A DNA stretch of 64,000 nt from CAVQZA01 sp963718355 (GCA_963718355.1 CAVQZA010000007.1:148350-212349); one strand, 5' to 3'. Numbered from the stretch's first letter, positions 25,930 to 35,527 are shown. Program-made: numbers and translations. Notes: generated by a model from the letters alone, not told the origin.

Positions 25930-26942
25930 ACACCGTCGTGCGCTTTCGCGCACGCGTCCCAGGTGAAGCGGGCCGCGCGGGCCAGGCCCTTTGCGGCCCA
26001 GTCGTCCGGGGCCGCGAGCACGTCTCGGATCGCGTCGGCGATCGCGGCTGGATCCTTCGGGTCGAAGAGGCGGGCTGCATCGCCGCAGATCTCGGGGAGC
26101 GAGGCCGCGTTCGAACTGGCGACGGGGCACCCGCAGGCCATCGCCTCGAGGGGTGGCTGGCCGAAGCCCTCGTAGAGGCTCGGGAAGACGAGCGCCGCCG
26201 CGCGCCGGTACAGCGAGATCAGCTCGTCCTGCGAGACAAGGCCGAGCGACTCGACGCCGTCGGGGACAGGCCCGTCATACCCCGTGAGGACGAGCCGCTG
26301 CCCGGGCAGTAGCCGGAGCGCCTCGAACAGCCGCGCATGGTTCTTGTGCGGCCAGTTTCGGGCCGGGTAGAGCAGGAAGTCCTCCCGCGGCTCGTCGCCC
26401 GGCGTGAAGCGGTCGTGGTCGATGCCGAGATGGATCGGCCGGATCCGGCCCGACGGGACGCCGAGCTTGTGCACGAGTGTCGAGGCCGCGTGGTTCGAGA
26501 TCGTGATCACGAGCCGGCTGCGCTTCACGGTCCAGCCGTAGACGATCTTGCGATAACGGAGCTCTGCGGTCGAGAAGAACGACGGGTACTCCTCGTGCTG
26601 GAGGTCGAGCACGCTCGTCACCGCGGGCGGCGAGTCGAGCGGCGGGAGCATCACGCTGAGCGGGAAATGCAAGGCGTCACAGTCCGCGAAGCGCCGCCGC
26701 AGCGGGCCGGGGCGCGTCGCGGCAAGGCTCATCGCGGCGATCCGGCCGGCCATCCCACGCGACGCCCGGTACTCCGTCACGACCTCGCTCGGCAGCCCTT
26801 CGATATCGCCGGCGATCGTGGGCAGGAAGACGCGGTACTCGAGCGCGCCGACACGGCCGAGCGCCGCCGTGAGCGAGCGCGCATAGGTCTCCGAGCCGCC
26901 GCTGATCCCCGGCACGAGGGTGAGCAGGGAGATGCCGATCAC
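25908..26942 (-). CDS. Glycosyltransferase, GT4 type (mannosyltransferase-like)
   Basis: Protein of 344 residues, last gene of a long reverse operon. It opens with LVPGISGGSETYARSLTAAL, then LHFPLSVMLPPL and SVLDLQHEEYPSFF. The donor domain has YPARNWPHKNHARLFEAL and EX7E (EGFGQPPLE) with AMACGCPVASSNAASLPE. This form with N-W-P-H-K-N is common among mannosyl-, rhamnosyl- or glucosyltransferases of the WbdB/WfgS type, but specificity is a guess. The GTG overlaps the upstream membrane protein's stop. Confidence 0.85.
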   Translation of the reverse strand: MIGISLLTLVPGISGGSETYARSLTAALGRVGALEYRVFLPTIAGDIEGLPSEVVTEYRASRGMAGRIAAMSLAATRPGPLRRRFADCDALHFPLSVMLPPLDSPPAVTSVLDLQHEEYPSFFSTAELRYRKIVYGWTVKRSRLVITISNHAASTLVHKLGVPSGRIRPIHLGIDHDRFTPGDEPREDFLLYPARNWPHKNHARLFEALRLLPGQRLVLTGYDGPVPDGVESLGLVSQDELISLYRRAAALVFPSLYEGFGQPPLEAMACGCPVASSNAASLPEICGDAARLFDPKDPAAIADAIRDVLAAPDDWAAKGLARAARFTWDACAKAHDGVYRELTG

Positions 26943-28132
26943 CCGCGGGAGGCTACTGCGCCGCGCACGAGCACCGCGGGCGACTCGTCGAGCCTCCCGT
27001 CGGGCCGCAGGAACTCCGCGGGCAGCCGGGCCACCGTGCGGCCGCGGGCCTCGAGGCCCGGGTCGTAGGCGCGCTGGGCGCCGTCGAGCAGGACGAGGCC
27101 GTGCGCGCCGGGTCGCATGAACCGCACTGCCCGTCCGTTCAGCAGGAGCCCGTATGCGTCGGGCGCGGCCGTCACCAGCGGTTCGCCGCTACGGGGCAGG
27201 CCGCGCGCCACCGGGGCGAACGGATCCGGCCCGACGGGCACCGGCGCCGAGGTCGCGAGCGCGAGCGCCGCCGCTCCGACGAGGGCGCGCGCACCGAGCA
27301 TCGACGCCGCGATCGCGGCCACGGGCAGCATCTCCGTCAGGTACCGCGCCGACTCGCCGTTCTTGGCGACGAGGGCGACGAGCGGCAGCAGGCCGAGCGC
27401 GAGCCACGGCGACTTGCGCAACCCGAGCGCCGCAAGCAGCAGCAACGGCCAGTCGGAACGGAGCAGCGGCACGATTGCACCGCCGTGCCCGATCCCGCCG
27501 CCGGCGGGGATCGCGATCGGCGGGCGGACGATCAGGAGCACGGCTGCGATGGTGAGCAGGCCGCACGTCAGCGCCTCGACCCGCCGGCGGCGCACGAGCG
27601 GCAGGGCCAGCGCGAGCAGGACGACCTCAGGCCGGGCGACGACGCCGAGCCCCCAGAGCACGCCGCCGAGTCGCTCGCGGTTCGACAGCACGGCGAGAGC
27701 GGCGCTGAGCGCGAGCGCTTGCGCGAGCGCGTCGGGGCCTGAAAAGCCCGACCAGAAGCCGATCGCCGGGCTTGCGAGGCAGAGCGCCGCGGCGGCGATC
27801 CACGAGCCGCCGAGCCGGTCCGCCAGCGCGGCGGCCAGCGTGACGACCGCCGCCGACGCGACGAGCGCGACCAGCGTCGCCGCGGTCGCAAGCGAGGGCC
27901 CGAGCAGGTGGAGCACCGCGACGAGCAGCGGATAGAGGGGCTTCAGCGCGGCCTCGGCGCTCGGAATCCAGGTGTCGCCGCCCGGGCCGAGCTGCACGAT
28001 CGGCCGGCCGTGCTCGGCGATCCCACGCGCCATCAGCTGGTACTGGTAGCCGTCGGGGTAGAGCAGCGCGCCGTGCGGCTGGAGCGCGCGGACGACGACC
28101 GCGACGCCGAAGACGAGACTCCAGCGCCTCAT
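26939..28132 (-). CDS. GT-C-like membrane protein
   Basis: Protein of 397 residues with about ten hydrophobic helices and a short soluble tail. The early segment GALLYPDGYQYQLMARGIAEHG supplies the acidic loop after the first helix, and AALKPLYPLLVAVLH is the second-helix region of many PMT/GT83-like enzymes. Long leucine/alanine-rich helices follow (SAALAVLS; GLLTIAAVLLIVRPP). It is presumably an outer-face glycosyltransferase using a polyprenyl-linked donor. ATG 28132 is placed by the ATGA overlap with the GT2 gene. Confidence 0.65.
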   Translation of the reverse strand: MRRWSLVFGVAVVVRALQPHGALLYPDGYQYQLMARGIAEHGRPIVQLGPGGDTWIPSAEAALKPLYPLLVAVLHLLGPSLATAATLVALVASAAVVTLAAALADRLGGSWIAAAALCLASPAIGFWSGFSGPDALAQALALSAALAVLSNRERLGGVLWGLGVVARPEVVLLALALPLVRRRRVEALTCGLLTIAAVLLIVRPPIAIPAGGGIGHGGAIVPLLRSDWPLLLLAALGLRKSPWLALGLLPLVALVAKNGESARYLTEMLPVAAIAASMLGARALVGAAALALATSAPVPVGPDPFAPVARGLPRSGEPLVTAAPDAYGLLLNGRAVRFMRPGAHGLVLLDGAQRAYDPGLEARGRTVARLPAEFLRPDGRLDESPAVLVRGAVASRG

Positions 28133-28962
28133 CGGGCCGCAAGCTCTCGCAGGTAACCCGGCGTCTCGGCAGCCCGGTACAGGTGGACCCGGTCGCGGGT
28201 CGCGGCGAACAGCGCGAGCCGGACGGGCATGGCCACCACGATCCTCATCGTCAGCCGGATCGACCGCTCGCCCCGCGCACGGCTGCGGCCCTGCCACCAA
28301 AGCCGCCGCCAGTAGTAGCCGGACCTGAGCCGTTCGGCGGAGACGGCGTGGCGCACGACCGCGGCGGGCTCGAGCCGCACGCGCCAGCCCTCGTCACGGA
28401 GCCGGTCGATCGCGGCCGCCTCCTCCCCCGAAAGCAACGACGAGCCGGTCCGACCCAGCCGCTCCGAGAAGCCGGCGAGCGCCTCGCGGCGGAAGGCCAC
28501 GTTCGCTCCGAACGGGTACTCGCTCGACGAGCGAGACTCGCGCGCCACGTCGAAGCGCGTGATTCCCGCGTACTGGAGCAGGCGCTCCGAGAGCCAGACC
28601 GGACGCGGGCCGAGGAAGCGCGGCAGGCAGGCGCCGCCGACGCAGCCGACCGCCGGATCGGCGAACGGCGCCGCGATCCGGCTCGCCCAGTCCGGAGCGA
28701 CGTCGGCGTCGTCGTCGACGAACGCGACGAGCTCGGTCCGTGCCGCGACGAGCCCTGCGTTGCGCGCACGCGAAAGCCCCGGCTCCGGCTCGTAGAGGTA
28801 GCGGAAGCCGTGGCCCTCCACGAGCTCGCGGCACGGCGGCTGCGAGGCGGAGTCGACGACGATCACCTCGACCGGATCCTTGAGCGCCGCGAGGGCGGCG
28901 AGACAGCCCCGCAGGCTCTCGGGCCGCTCGTGAGTGCAGACGATCACGGTCAGCTCAGTCAT
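28129..28962 (-). CDS. Glycosyltransferase, GT2 type
   Basis: GT-A enzyme of 277 residues: LTVIVCTHERPESLRGCLAAL, VIVVDSASQPP, LSRARNAGLVAA and the metal site FVDDDADVAPDW. GANVAFRREAL with the later SGEEAAAIDRLRDEGW (the E-D catalytic region) is the usual GT2 arrangement. A C-terminal hydrophobic piece (MRIVVAMPVRLALFAA) may be membrane-associated. ATG 28962 is chosen because the upstream codons read as the tail of the preceding gene, which overlaps by 8 nt. Confidence 0.82.
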   Translation of the reverse strand: MTELTVIVCTHERPESLRGCLAALAALKDPVEVIVVDSASQPPCRELVEGHGFRYLYEPEPGLSRARNAGLVAARTELVAFVDDDADVAPDWASRIAAPFADPAVGCVGGACLPRFLGPRPVWLSERLLQYAGITRFDVARESRSSSEYPFGANVAFRREALAGFSERLGRTGSSLLSGEEAAAIDRLRDEGWRVRLEPAAVVRHAVSAERLRSGYYWRRLWWQGRSRARGERSIRLTMRIVVAMPVRLALFAATRDRVHLYRAAETPGYLRELAAR

Positions 28963-29827
28963 TCCAGACCATCCCGAAGAGCGCCGCGTGCGCCGCCGCC
29001 GAGGCCTGCCAGGAGAGCTCGCGGGCCCGGGCCTGGGCCGCGACCTCGAGACCGGCCTGCGCGGCAGAGAGCTGTTCGAGCCCGGCCCGGATCGCGTCCG
29101 GCTCGGGTGCGCACAGGAGCGCGGCGTCACCGGCCGCTTCCGGAATCGAGCCGACCGCCGTCGCGAGCACCGCGCGCCCGGCGCCGAGCGCATCGTGGAG
29201 CGGGCCGTTCGACTCGCCGACCGAGTCGCGCCGCAGCACGAGTACGGCGTCGGCCGCGGCGATCGAATCGCGGTAGGTCGTCTCGTCGACCCTGCCGAGC
29301 GGCACCACGCGCCAAGGCAGCCCGTCGGCGGCCGCGACCGCCTCGTCTGCGAGTTTCGTCCTCGTCGGCACACCGGGCAGCACCGCGACGCGCTCCTCCT
29401 CGCTCCAGCCGAGCTCGCGGCGGACAGCGGCGCGGTCGATCGGCCAGAAGCGGGGCGTCGGATGAGGGATCACATGCACGCGTCGCGCGTCCGCGCCCGC
29501 CTCGCGCAGCAGCAGGTCCGCGGCGAAGGAGCTGTGGACGACGAGCACGGCCGCGCGGCGGACGACGAGCGGATAGGCCCAGTGCCGGTAGAGCGGCGCG
29601 AGCGCCCGGGTACGTGGAACGATGTCGTGGACGGTCACGACGAACTGCCCGCGCGGCGGCTCGAGCAGCGCGCGGCGCGAGGAGTTGCCGAGGTGCCAGT
29701 GCGACCGCCCGCCGGGCCGCTCCGACAGCGTGTATTCCACGCCGTCGACCGCCAGCGCGGCAGCGAGCCGGTCGCAGTACCGCGCGATCCCGAGCGACGA
29801 CGAGTTGCGAACGCCGGTGACCCTCAT
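28955..29827 (-). CDS. Glycosyltransferase, GT4-like
   Basis: Protein of 290 residues, short for GT4. N-terminal VTGVRNSSSLGIARYCDRLAAAL is the glycine loop; FVVTVHDIVPRTR and HPTPRFWPIDR mark the domain junction; the donor region reads VGESNGPLHDALGAGRAVLATAVGSIPE, where the second residue of EX7E is aspartate or shifted. It is probably functional with a variant motif. ATG 29827 forms ATGA with the upstream fused gene. The much longer open frame in this register upstream is only the shadow of that gene. Confidence 0.72.
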   Translation of the reverse strand: MRVTGVRNSSSLGIARYCDRLAAALAVDGVEYTLSERPGGRSHWHLGNSSRRALLEPPRGQFVVTVHDIVPRTRALAPLYRHWAYPLVVRRAAVLVVHSSFAADLLLREAGADARRVHVIPHPTPRFWPIDRAAVRRELGWSEEERVAVLPGVPTRTKLADEAVAAADGLPWRVVPLGRVDETTYRDSIAAADAVLVLRRDSVGESNGPLHDALGAGRAVLATAVGSIPEAAGDAALLCAPEPDAIRAGLEQLSAAQAGLEVAAQARARELSWQASAAAHAALFGMVWND

Positions 29828-32800
29828 CCCAACAGTCTCCGCTGGTCGAGTCGGTAGACGGCGTAGGGCCAGCCGTCGCTGATCAGGTCGCCGACGCGGT
29901 TCGAGCGGTAGAAGTACGTCCCGAGCGCGCGGCGGTCGGCGCCGGTGCGCACGAGCGGCGTCGGCCCGGTCGAGAAGGTGACGAGGTCGGGCGGCTGGAG
30001 CGACGTGCTCTTCTCGATCACGATGTAGCGGACGCCCTCGCGCCACATCTGCCGCGCCGCGTCCCACCACGCGCGGCCGAGGAAGAAGCGATGCAGCAGC
30101 GCGTAGCCGGCCGTCGCCTGGTTCAGCTCGTCCTGCGAGGACACGTGCGCCTTCGTCACGACGAGCACGCGGTGGCCGGTCGTGCCCGGGACGAAGTAGC
30201 TCGTGAACGGATCCGCGGCGACGAGGCCGGAGCCGGGCGGCACTACCGAGCCGAGCGTGTACGAGCTCTGCAGCGGCGTGGCGAGGTAGCGGATCTTCGG
30301 CGAGAGCTCGGTCAGCGTGACGAGCTTGAAGGCGGCGACGAGGACGAAAGTCGTGACCACGAGCGTTCGCATCCGCCCGGGCTTCGCCTCCGCGAGCACG
30401 AGTGCGGTCCCGAGCGCGAGCGGCATCTGGCAGAACAGCAGAAAGCGCCACCAGAGCGGCAGCGCCATTCCTCCGGCGCCCACGACGCCGAACGCGAAGC
30501 AGCCCGAGAACCAGAGCAGCGCGAGCGGCTTGCCGCGTTGCGCGAGGCGGACGAGGCCGGCGAGCCCGACGGCGCCCGCGGCGAACATCAGCGGCCAACG
30601 CCAGCGATCCTCGACCCAGTACAGGCTCAGGTGGTTCGAGTGGAGCAGCGGGTCGTGCGGGAACTGCGTGAACAGGAAGCACTCCCAGATCGCGAGCGCT
30701 CCGACGCCGACGGAGCCGAGCACCGCGAGCGGCCCGGGGCGGTCGAGCGCGGTCAGCGAAGGGAACCGGAGCCGCGGCAGCGCGCGTGCGGCGAGCGGGA
30801 CGAGCGCGCAGCCGATGATCAGCGTCTGTCCGCTCACGCCCGTCTCGCCGAGCGCAGCGCCCAGCGAGTACGCGGGCCAGAGCCCGCCGAGCACGAAGCC
30901 GCCGACCAGGCACAGCGATCCGACCTGCCAGCGCTCGGAGCGCTGCTGCGCCAGGACGGAGCCGCGCACCGCGACGAGCACGGCGAGCAGCGTCCCGGTG
31001 AACGGGTGCACGACGAGCGTCGCCGCGACGAGGATCGAGCCGAGGATGTAGCGCTCCCAACACGGTGCGCCGTCGGTGAGGAGGAGGGTGTAGAGCAGCA
31101 GCGCCACCGCGAGCGTCTGCGGGAAGTAGGCGCCGTAGAGGAAGCCGTTGAAGGTCAGGTCGCCCGCCCAGATCACGTGCGCGGGCCCGAACAGGAGCAG
31201 CAGCACCGGGATCGCGATCCACGCCGCGCGGCTTCCCGCTTCCCGGCGGACGAAAACGAACACCGCGTGCAGGACGAGCAGCATCACGCCGATCCCCACG
31301 AGTCCGAGCACATGGCCGAGCCAGACGGGGTCGAGCGCGTTGCCGGAGATCTTCAGCCAGACCCACGCGATCGCCTGCGTGTACGGGCTCGCGTGTGACT
31401 CGCCCTGGCTTTGGCCGGTCAGGAACGGGCTCGCCGGCTGAAACGGCCGTGCCGCGAGCGAGCGGATCAGCGCCAGGAAGGTCGGCGAGTCGGAGATCAC
31501 GCGCAGGCCGTAGCTCGTCGCCGTAGCCCAGGTCGAGACGACCACTAGGCTTGCGACCCCGCCGAGCACGCCGATCTTCAGCAGCGGCAGCCGGTCGACG
31601 AGGCTCGGCTCCGCCGCGAGTAGGGCCGCCACGGCTGCCGCCGCGCCTACGAAGCGCGCGCCGCCGCCGAGCGCGAAGCCGCCGGCGAGCGCGACGCAGC
31701 CGACCGACACCCACCACAGCGCGCGGAACTGCGGCGCGCCGAGCAGCCCCGGCAGTGACCGTGCGCCTGCCCTCGCCACGAGCGCCAGCGCGACGAGCTC
31801 CGTGACGAGCGTGTCGACGGCCGCGCCGTTCTGGCCGTAGCGCGGGATCAGCACCGCGCCGAGAACGACGTTCAGGACGAGCGCGGCGCCGACCTGCGTG
31901 GCGAGCGCCTTCGTGCCGCGCCGCGCCACGAGCACCGTGCCGATCGCGCCACTCGCGCCGATCGCGAGCCCGCCGCCGAGCAGGATCAGAAGCGGTGTCG
32001 CCGCCGAGGCGTAGCGGGCGCCGAAGACAAGAGCGAAGATCGGCTCGCCGAGGATGCCCACGACGAGAGCGGTCACGGCCCAGAGCTGCAGCGTCCAGCC
32101 GAGCGCCTTCCGCGCCAGCGCGCGCTGCTCGTCGGCCTCGGCGAGCCCGGAGAGCTTGGGCAGGAGCGCCGTCGTGATCGCGTTCGGAATCGCGAGGAGT
32201 CCGAAGGCGACCGTCGAGGCGAGCGTGTAGGCGGCGGTGTCCTCCGGCGGGCGCGTCCGGGCGAGAATCAGCGTCGGGGTGCGGTAGTAGAGGAGCGTCC
32301 CGAGCGCCATCAGGCCGAACGGCGTGCCGTCGCGAAGCAGGGCCCAACCGCCCGCCTTGCCCGGGGTCCGGGCGCGCGCGGCGAGCGCGGGCAGGACGAA
32401 CGCGGGGCCCAGCGTCAAGCCCGCGAGTACCGCCGCGGCGGAGGGCGTGCGCGAGGCGAGCGCGGCGACGGCGACGAGGCTCAAGACTGCGGCGGCGAGA
32501 CGCGCCTCCGCCTCGACCGCGAGCTCCTGCGCGGCGCGGAACACCGCGAGCAGGCCGATCAGCGCGGCGCCGACGGCTCCCGACGCGAGCACGAGCAGCC
32601 CCTCGAGCGGGCTCCCGAGCGCAAGGCCGATCTCCACTGTCAGCCCCGCCACGAGCAGCGCGAGCGCGAGCCGGGCGCGCAGGCTGCCGAGCAGGAGCGG
32701 CCACGCGCGGCCGGGGTCGCCCGCCGCCTCGCGCACGAGCACCGTCGAGATGCCCATGTCGAGCACCGCCGTCACGACCGTCGCGAGCGCGAGGCAGACG

Positions 32801-32988
32801 CCGAGCAGGGCGAGCTGAGGCGTCGAGAGCAGCCGCGCTGCGAGGGCGAGTGCGGCGAGCTGCGCGGCCTTCCCGGCGAGATCGCCCGCAAGCGCGAGGC
32901 GCGCGTTGGAGGCGACGCTGCGCCGCGGAGGCTCTGCGACCGGCGCGTCCTCGACGAGCCGCAGATGACGAACCGCGACCGCTGTCAA
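29824..32988 (-). CDS. Flippase fused to GT-C-like membrane protein
   Basis: One open frame of 1054 residues. Residues from about 20 to 470 are a Wzx/MOP flippase (LAGDLAGKAAQLAALALAARLL; ALGTLLYYRTPTLILARTRPPEDTAAYTLAST; IPRYGQNGAAVDTLV). From about 490 the protein becomes a second polytopic module with a first helix (IGVLGGVASLVVVSTWA), an acidic loop SDSPTFLALIRSLAARPF, more helices and a soluble tail (YVIEK region). Such a fusion would tie flipping to outer-face processing. TTG 32988 forms TTGA with the upstream gene. An indel merging two formerly overlapping genes is the alternative. Confidence 0.7.
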   Translation of the reverse strand: MTAVAVRHLRLVEDAPVAEPPRRSVASNARLALAGDLAGKAAQLAALALAARLLSTPQLALLGVCLALATVVTAVLDMGISTVLVREAAGDPGRAWPLLLGSLRARLALALLVAGLTVEIGLALGSPLEGLLVLASGAVGAALIGLLAVFRAAQELAVEAEARLAAAVLSLVAVAALASRTPSAAAVLAGLTLGPAFVLPALAARARTPGKAGGWALLRDGTPFGLMALGTLLYYRTPTLILARTRPPEDTAAYTLASTVAFGLLAIPNAITTALLPKLSGLAEADEQRALARKALGWTLQLWAVTALVVGILGEPIFALVFGARYASAATPLLILLGGGLAIGASGAIGTVLVARRGTKALATQVGAALVLNVVLGAVLIPRYGQNGAAVDTLVTELVALALVARAGARSLPGLLGAPQFRALWWVSVGCVALAGGFALGGGARFVGAAAAVAALLAAEPSLVDRLPLLKIGVLGGVASLVVVSTWATATSYGLRVISDSPTFLALIRSLAARPFQPASPFLTGQSQGESHASPYTQAIAWVWLKISGNALDPVWLGHVLGLVGIGVMLLVLHAVFVFVRREAGSRAAWIAIPVLLLLFGPAHVIWAGDLTFNGFLYGAYFPQTLAVALLLYTLLLTDGAPCWERYILGSILVAATLVVHPFTGTLLAVLVAVRGSVLAQQRSERWQVGSLCLVGGFVLGGLWPAYSLGAALGETGVSGQTLIIGCALVPLAARALPRLRFPSLTALDRPGPLAVLGSVGVGALAIWECFLFTQFPHDPLLHSNHLSLYWVEDRWRWPLMFAAGAVGLAGLVRLAQRGKPLALLWFSGCFAFGVVGAGGMALPLWWRFLLFCQMPLALGTALVLAEAKPGRMRTLVVTTFVLVAAFKLVTLTELSPKIRYLATPLQSSYTLGSVVPPGSGLVAADPFTSYFVPGTTGHRVLVVTKAHVSSQDELNQATAGYALLHRFFLGRAWWDAARQMWREGVRYIVIEKSTSLQPPDLVTFSTGPTPLVRTGADRRALGTYFYRSNRVGDLISDGWPYAVYRLDQRRLLG

Positions 32989-34100
32989 GCAACCGCCTCG
33001 CAGAGCAGCTCGGCGTACCGGTCGAACGAGTACCGCTCGGCCTCCTCGAGCACGCCGGCGCGCAGGCGCGGGTGCTCGACCGCGAGGCGCTCGATCGCCC
33101 GGGCGAGCGCATCCGGGTCGTCCGGAGCGACGAGGAGCCCGTCCCTCTCGTCGCGGACGGCGGCCGGCAGTCCACCGACCGCGGTCGCGAGCACCGGCCG
33201 CTCGTGAGCGAACGCTAGCCCGACGACTCCGGACTGGCTGGCCGACCGATACGGCAGCAGTGCCGCGTCGCAGGCGGCGAAGAGCAGCGCCGTCTCCTCG
33301 TACGAGACGTAGCCGTCGCGCAGCGCGACCTTCTCGCCGAGCGCGGCGGCCTGCGCCTCGAGCTCCGCCTTGCCGTCCCAGAAGCGCCCGGCGACAACGA
33401 GCTTCACATGCAACGACGGATCGATGCGGGCCAGCGCCTCGAGCGCCAGGTCGACGCCCTTGTAGGGACGCACCGCGCCGTAGGCCAGCAGCAGCAGGTC
33501 GGGATCGCCGAGGCGCGCCCGCTCGGCCCGCACAGCGTCCGGCTCGGGCGCGGCGGCGAGGTCGGCGGCGACGAAGCGCGGATGAAAAGCCTCGAGCAAC
33601 GGCGTCGACCCGAGCCCGAGCTCCTCGAGCTCGCCGCGCTGGTGCGGCGCGTGCGTGACGAGCAGGTCGGCGTGGCGCAGCGTCGCCCGCGTCAGCGTCC
33701 GCGCGAACGGCTGCGGCTCGTGCGGCAGCACGTTGTGGCAGACGACGACGCGCCGCATCCTTCGCGACGCGTGCCGCAGGAGCCAGCGATACGGCGGCGT
33801 CATCACCGGATGCAGCCACGGGAGGACGAGGGTCGTCGCGCCGAACGCCTCGACCTCCCGCAGCGCCGCTCGCCAGGTTCGGGGATCGGCCCAGTCCAGA
33901 ACGAACCGGGCCTGAACGGGCCTGGTCGGCTCGGACGACTCGTCCAGCTGCGGGCCTCGATAGAGCAGCGGCGGATACAGCCGCCGCCACGAGATGAAGT
34001 CCGTCGGCGCGCGGCGACGCAGCGACGTCACCATCGCTGCGTTGAACTGCGCCGCCCCGCTCGTCAGCGGGTGCGTTGCGCCGAGGACCGCAAGCCTCAC
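32985..34100 (-). CDS. Glycosyltransferase, GT4-like
   Basis: Protein of 371 residues. Start VRLAVLGATHPLTSGAAQFNAAM (acceptor-side loop), then VVVCHNVLPHEPQPF and LLVTHAPHQRGELEELG, typical of GT4 enzymes with an HNVxPHE segment. The donor half has LLAYGAVRPYKGVDLALEALARI and, in place of EX7E, SASQSGVVGLAFAHERPVLATAVGG, so the first glutamate is replaced by serine or glutamine. GTG 34100 overlaps the GT2 stop. Confidence 0.75.
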   Translation of the reverse strand: MRLAVLGATHPLTSGAAQFNAAMVTSLRRRAPTDFISWRRLYPPLLYRGPQLDESSEPTRPVQARFVLDWADPRTWRAALREVEAFGATTLVLPWLHPVMTPPYRWLLRHASRRMRRVVVCHNVLPHEPQPFARTLTRATLRHADLLVTHAPHQRGELEELGLGSTPLLEAFHPRFVAADLAAAPEPDAVRAERARLGDPDLLLLAYGAVRPYKGVDLALEALARIDPSLHVKLVVAGRFWDGKAELEAQAAALGEKVALRDGYVSYEETALLFAACDAALLPYRSASQSGVVGLAFAHERPVLATAVGGLPAAVRDERDGLLVAPDDPDALARAIERLAVEHPRLRAGVLEEAERYSFDRYAELLCEAVA

Positions 34101-35128
34101 CACTCGGCGGGTGCCCGCGCGGCGTCGCCGAGTTCGAGCCGGCGCACCGAGTACAACGCTTCCTCGAGCAGTCGCCTGCTCGTCTCGATCCCGTCGGCCA
34201 TCAGACGGGAGACGAACAGCCCCACCGCCGCGGTCGTGAACAGCACCGCCGCCAGCAGCGCGGGCAGGTGCCTTCCGGCCCCGTCGTTGTGGTACCCCCA
34301 CAGGAAGTCGGCAACGAACGCGAGCGCGATCAGGCCCGTCACGAGGGCGGCCCTACCGAACAGCGACACGAGCCGGTCCCGGAGCAGGCTGTTCATCGCC
34401 TGGAACCCGGTGCGCGTGATGTAGCGGACGACCGAGTGCGTCATCCGCGACTCGCCGACGAGCCTCGGCCGGACCGGCACCTGAACCTCGGCGATCGTGA
34501 GGCGCTTGCGGGAGGCGTCGATCAGGGTCTCGAGGGTGTACGTGTACTCGGAGGTCACGTTCAGGCGGAGCAGCGCCTCCCGCGAGAAGGCGCGGTAGCC
34601 GGAGGTGACGTCGGTCACGTCGAGGCCGAGCGCGTGGCGGGTGACCCACGAGCCGACGACGTTGCCGTGCCGGCGCACCGTGCTCATCTCGGCCGTGGCG
34701 GAGAACTCCCTGACACCGAGCACGAGGTCGGCCTGGTGGGCCAGGATCGGTGCGATCAGCTCGGGAATCATGGCCGGGTCGTGCTGCCCGTCGCCGTCGA
34801 GGTTGACGACGATCGAGGCTCCCCGCTCCAGCGCCTGGCGGACGCCGTCCTTGAACGCCGAGACGAGGCCCCTGCGGCGAGGGTGGTGCGCGATCGCATC
34901 CACCCCCGCCGCGATTGCCTCGGCCTGCGTGCCGTCCGTCGAGCCGTCGTCGACGAGGATCACCTCGACGGTGCGGACGCCCGGGATGGCGCGGGGCACG
35001 GCGGCGATCACCGCGCCGATCGTGGCGGCTTCGTTCAGAGCCGGGATGATGATCGTCAGCTTTTCGACTGCGCCGGGCGAGACGAGAGCGTCCCGCCCGG
35101 CGATGCGGATGACTTCGGCGGCTGACAC
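34097..35128 (-). CDS. Glycosyltransferase, GT2 with C-terminal membrane helices
   Basis: Protein of 343 residues: LTIIIPALNEAATIGAVIAAV, VDDGSTDGTQAEA and NLDGDGQHDPAMI are the GT-A donor and metal motifs of DPM1/GtrB-like polyprenyl-phosphate glycosyltransferases. TDVTSGYRAFSREAL is the conserved second half. Two C-terminal helices (AALVTGLIALAFVADFL; LLAAVLFTTAAVGLFV) anchor it in the membrane. It could supply lipid-phosphate sugars to the GT-C proteins in the same operon. It is preceded by the small secreted protein gene with a 5-nt gap. Confidence 0.85.
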   Translation of the reverse strand: MSAAEVIRIAGRDALVSPGAVEKLTIIIPALNEAATIGAVIAAVPRAIPGVRTVEVILVDDGSTDGTQAEAIAAGVDAIAHHPRRRGLVSAFKDGVRQALERGASIVVNLDGDGQHDPAMIPELIAPILAHQADLVLGVREFSATAEMSTVRRHGNVVGSWVTRHALGLDVTDVTSGYRAFSREALLRLNVTSEYTYTLETLIDASRKRLTIAEVQVPVRPRLVGESRMTHSVVRYITRTGFQAMNSLLRDRLVSLFGRAALVTGLIALAFVADFLWGYHNDGAGRHLPALLAAVLFTTAAVGLFVSRLMADGIETSRRLLEEALYSVRRLELGDAARAPAEW

Positions 35129-35133
35129 TTCGG

Positions 35134-35355
35134 CTACCGGTCCCGCGGTTCGCAGTGGAACACCCAGTGGTGGTGCTCCCAGCGCCAGAAGCAGCGAATC
35201 GGCGGCGGCGGCGGGTGATGTGGCGGAGGCTTGACGGACGGGCGACCGTGATCCCGGTACCCGTTGACGCCTCCTGTGGCGGCGTAGCCACTGGCCGTGA
35301 GGGCCAGTGCTGCTGCTCCGACTAGGAGCAGTGGTTGCCTTGCTTTACTCGTCAT
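35134..35355 (-). CDS. Small secreted Pro/His-rich protein
   Basis: Protein of 73 residues, function unknown. It has a clear signal peptide (KARQPLLLVGAAALALTASGYAA), then a linker, a PPPHHPPPPP stretch and a tail rich in Trp and His (CFWRWEHHHWVFHCEP) with two cysteines that could pair. The ATG at 35355 is preceded by a good AAGGGGAGG ribosome site at 8-nt spacing, unusual in this segment where most first genes lack one. It is the first gene of the reverse operon ending at 25908. The His/Cys-rich tail could bind metal. Confidence 0.7.
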   Translation of the reverse strand: MTSKARQPLLLVGAAALALTASGYAATGGVNGYRDHGRPSVKPPPHHPPPPPIRCFWRWEHHHWVFHCEPRDR

Positions 35356-35527
35356 CCGGTGTGCCTCCCCTTCTCTCGTTGGTGAGGCCGCAGACCGTGG
35401 CGTCGATGCGGTCGAAATGCATCGGACGACGGGTTTCTCTTGTGCCTTCCTTATCGCGGGAGAGGTCGGCCCCCTCAATGCCTGAGACGAGGGAAGTTCT
35501 GCTCACAGATCCGTAACGGGCGCTCTG

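Noticed and set aside
28955..33175. Very long minus-strand ORF (1406 codons)
   Set aside because: Only its first 290 codons from 29827 read as a protein; the rest is the Arg/Ala-rich shadow of the flippase fusion gene in another frame.
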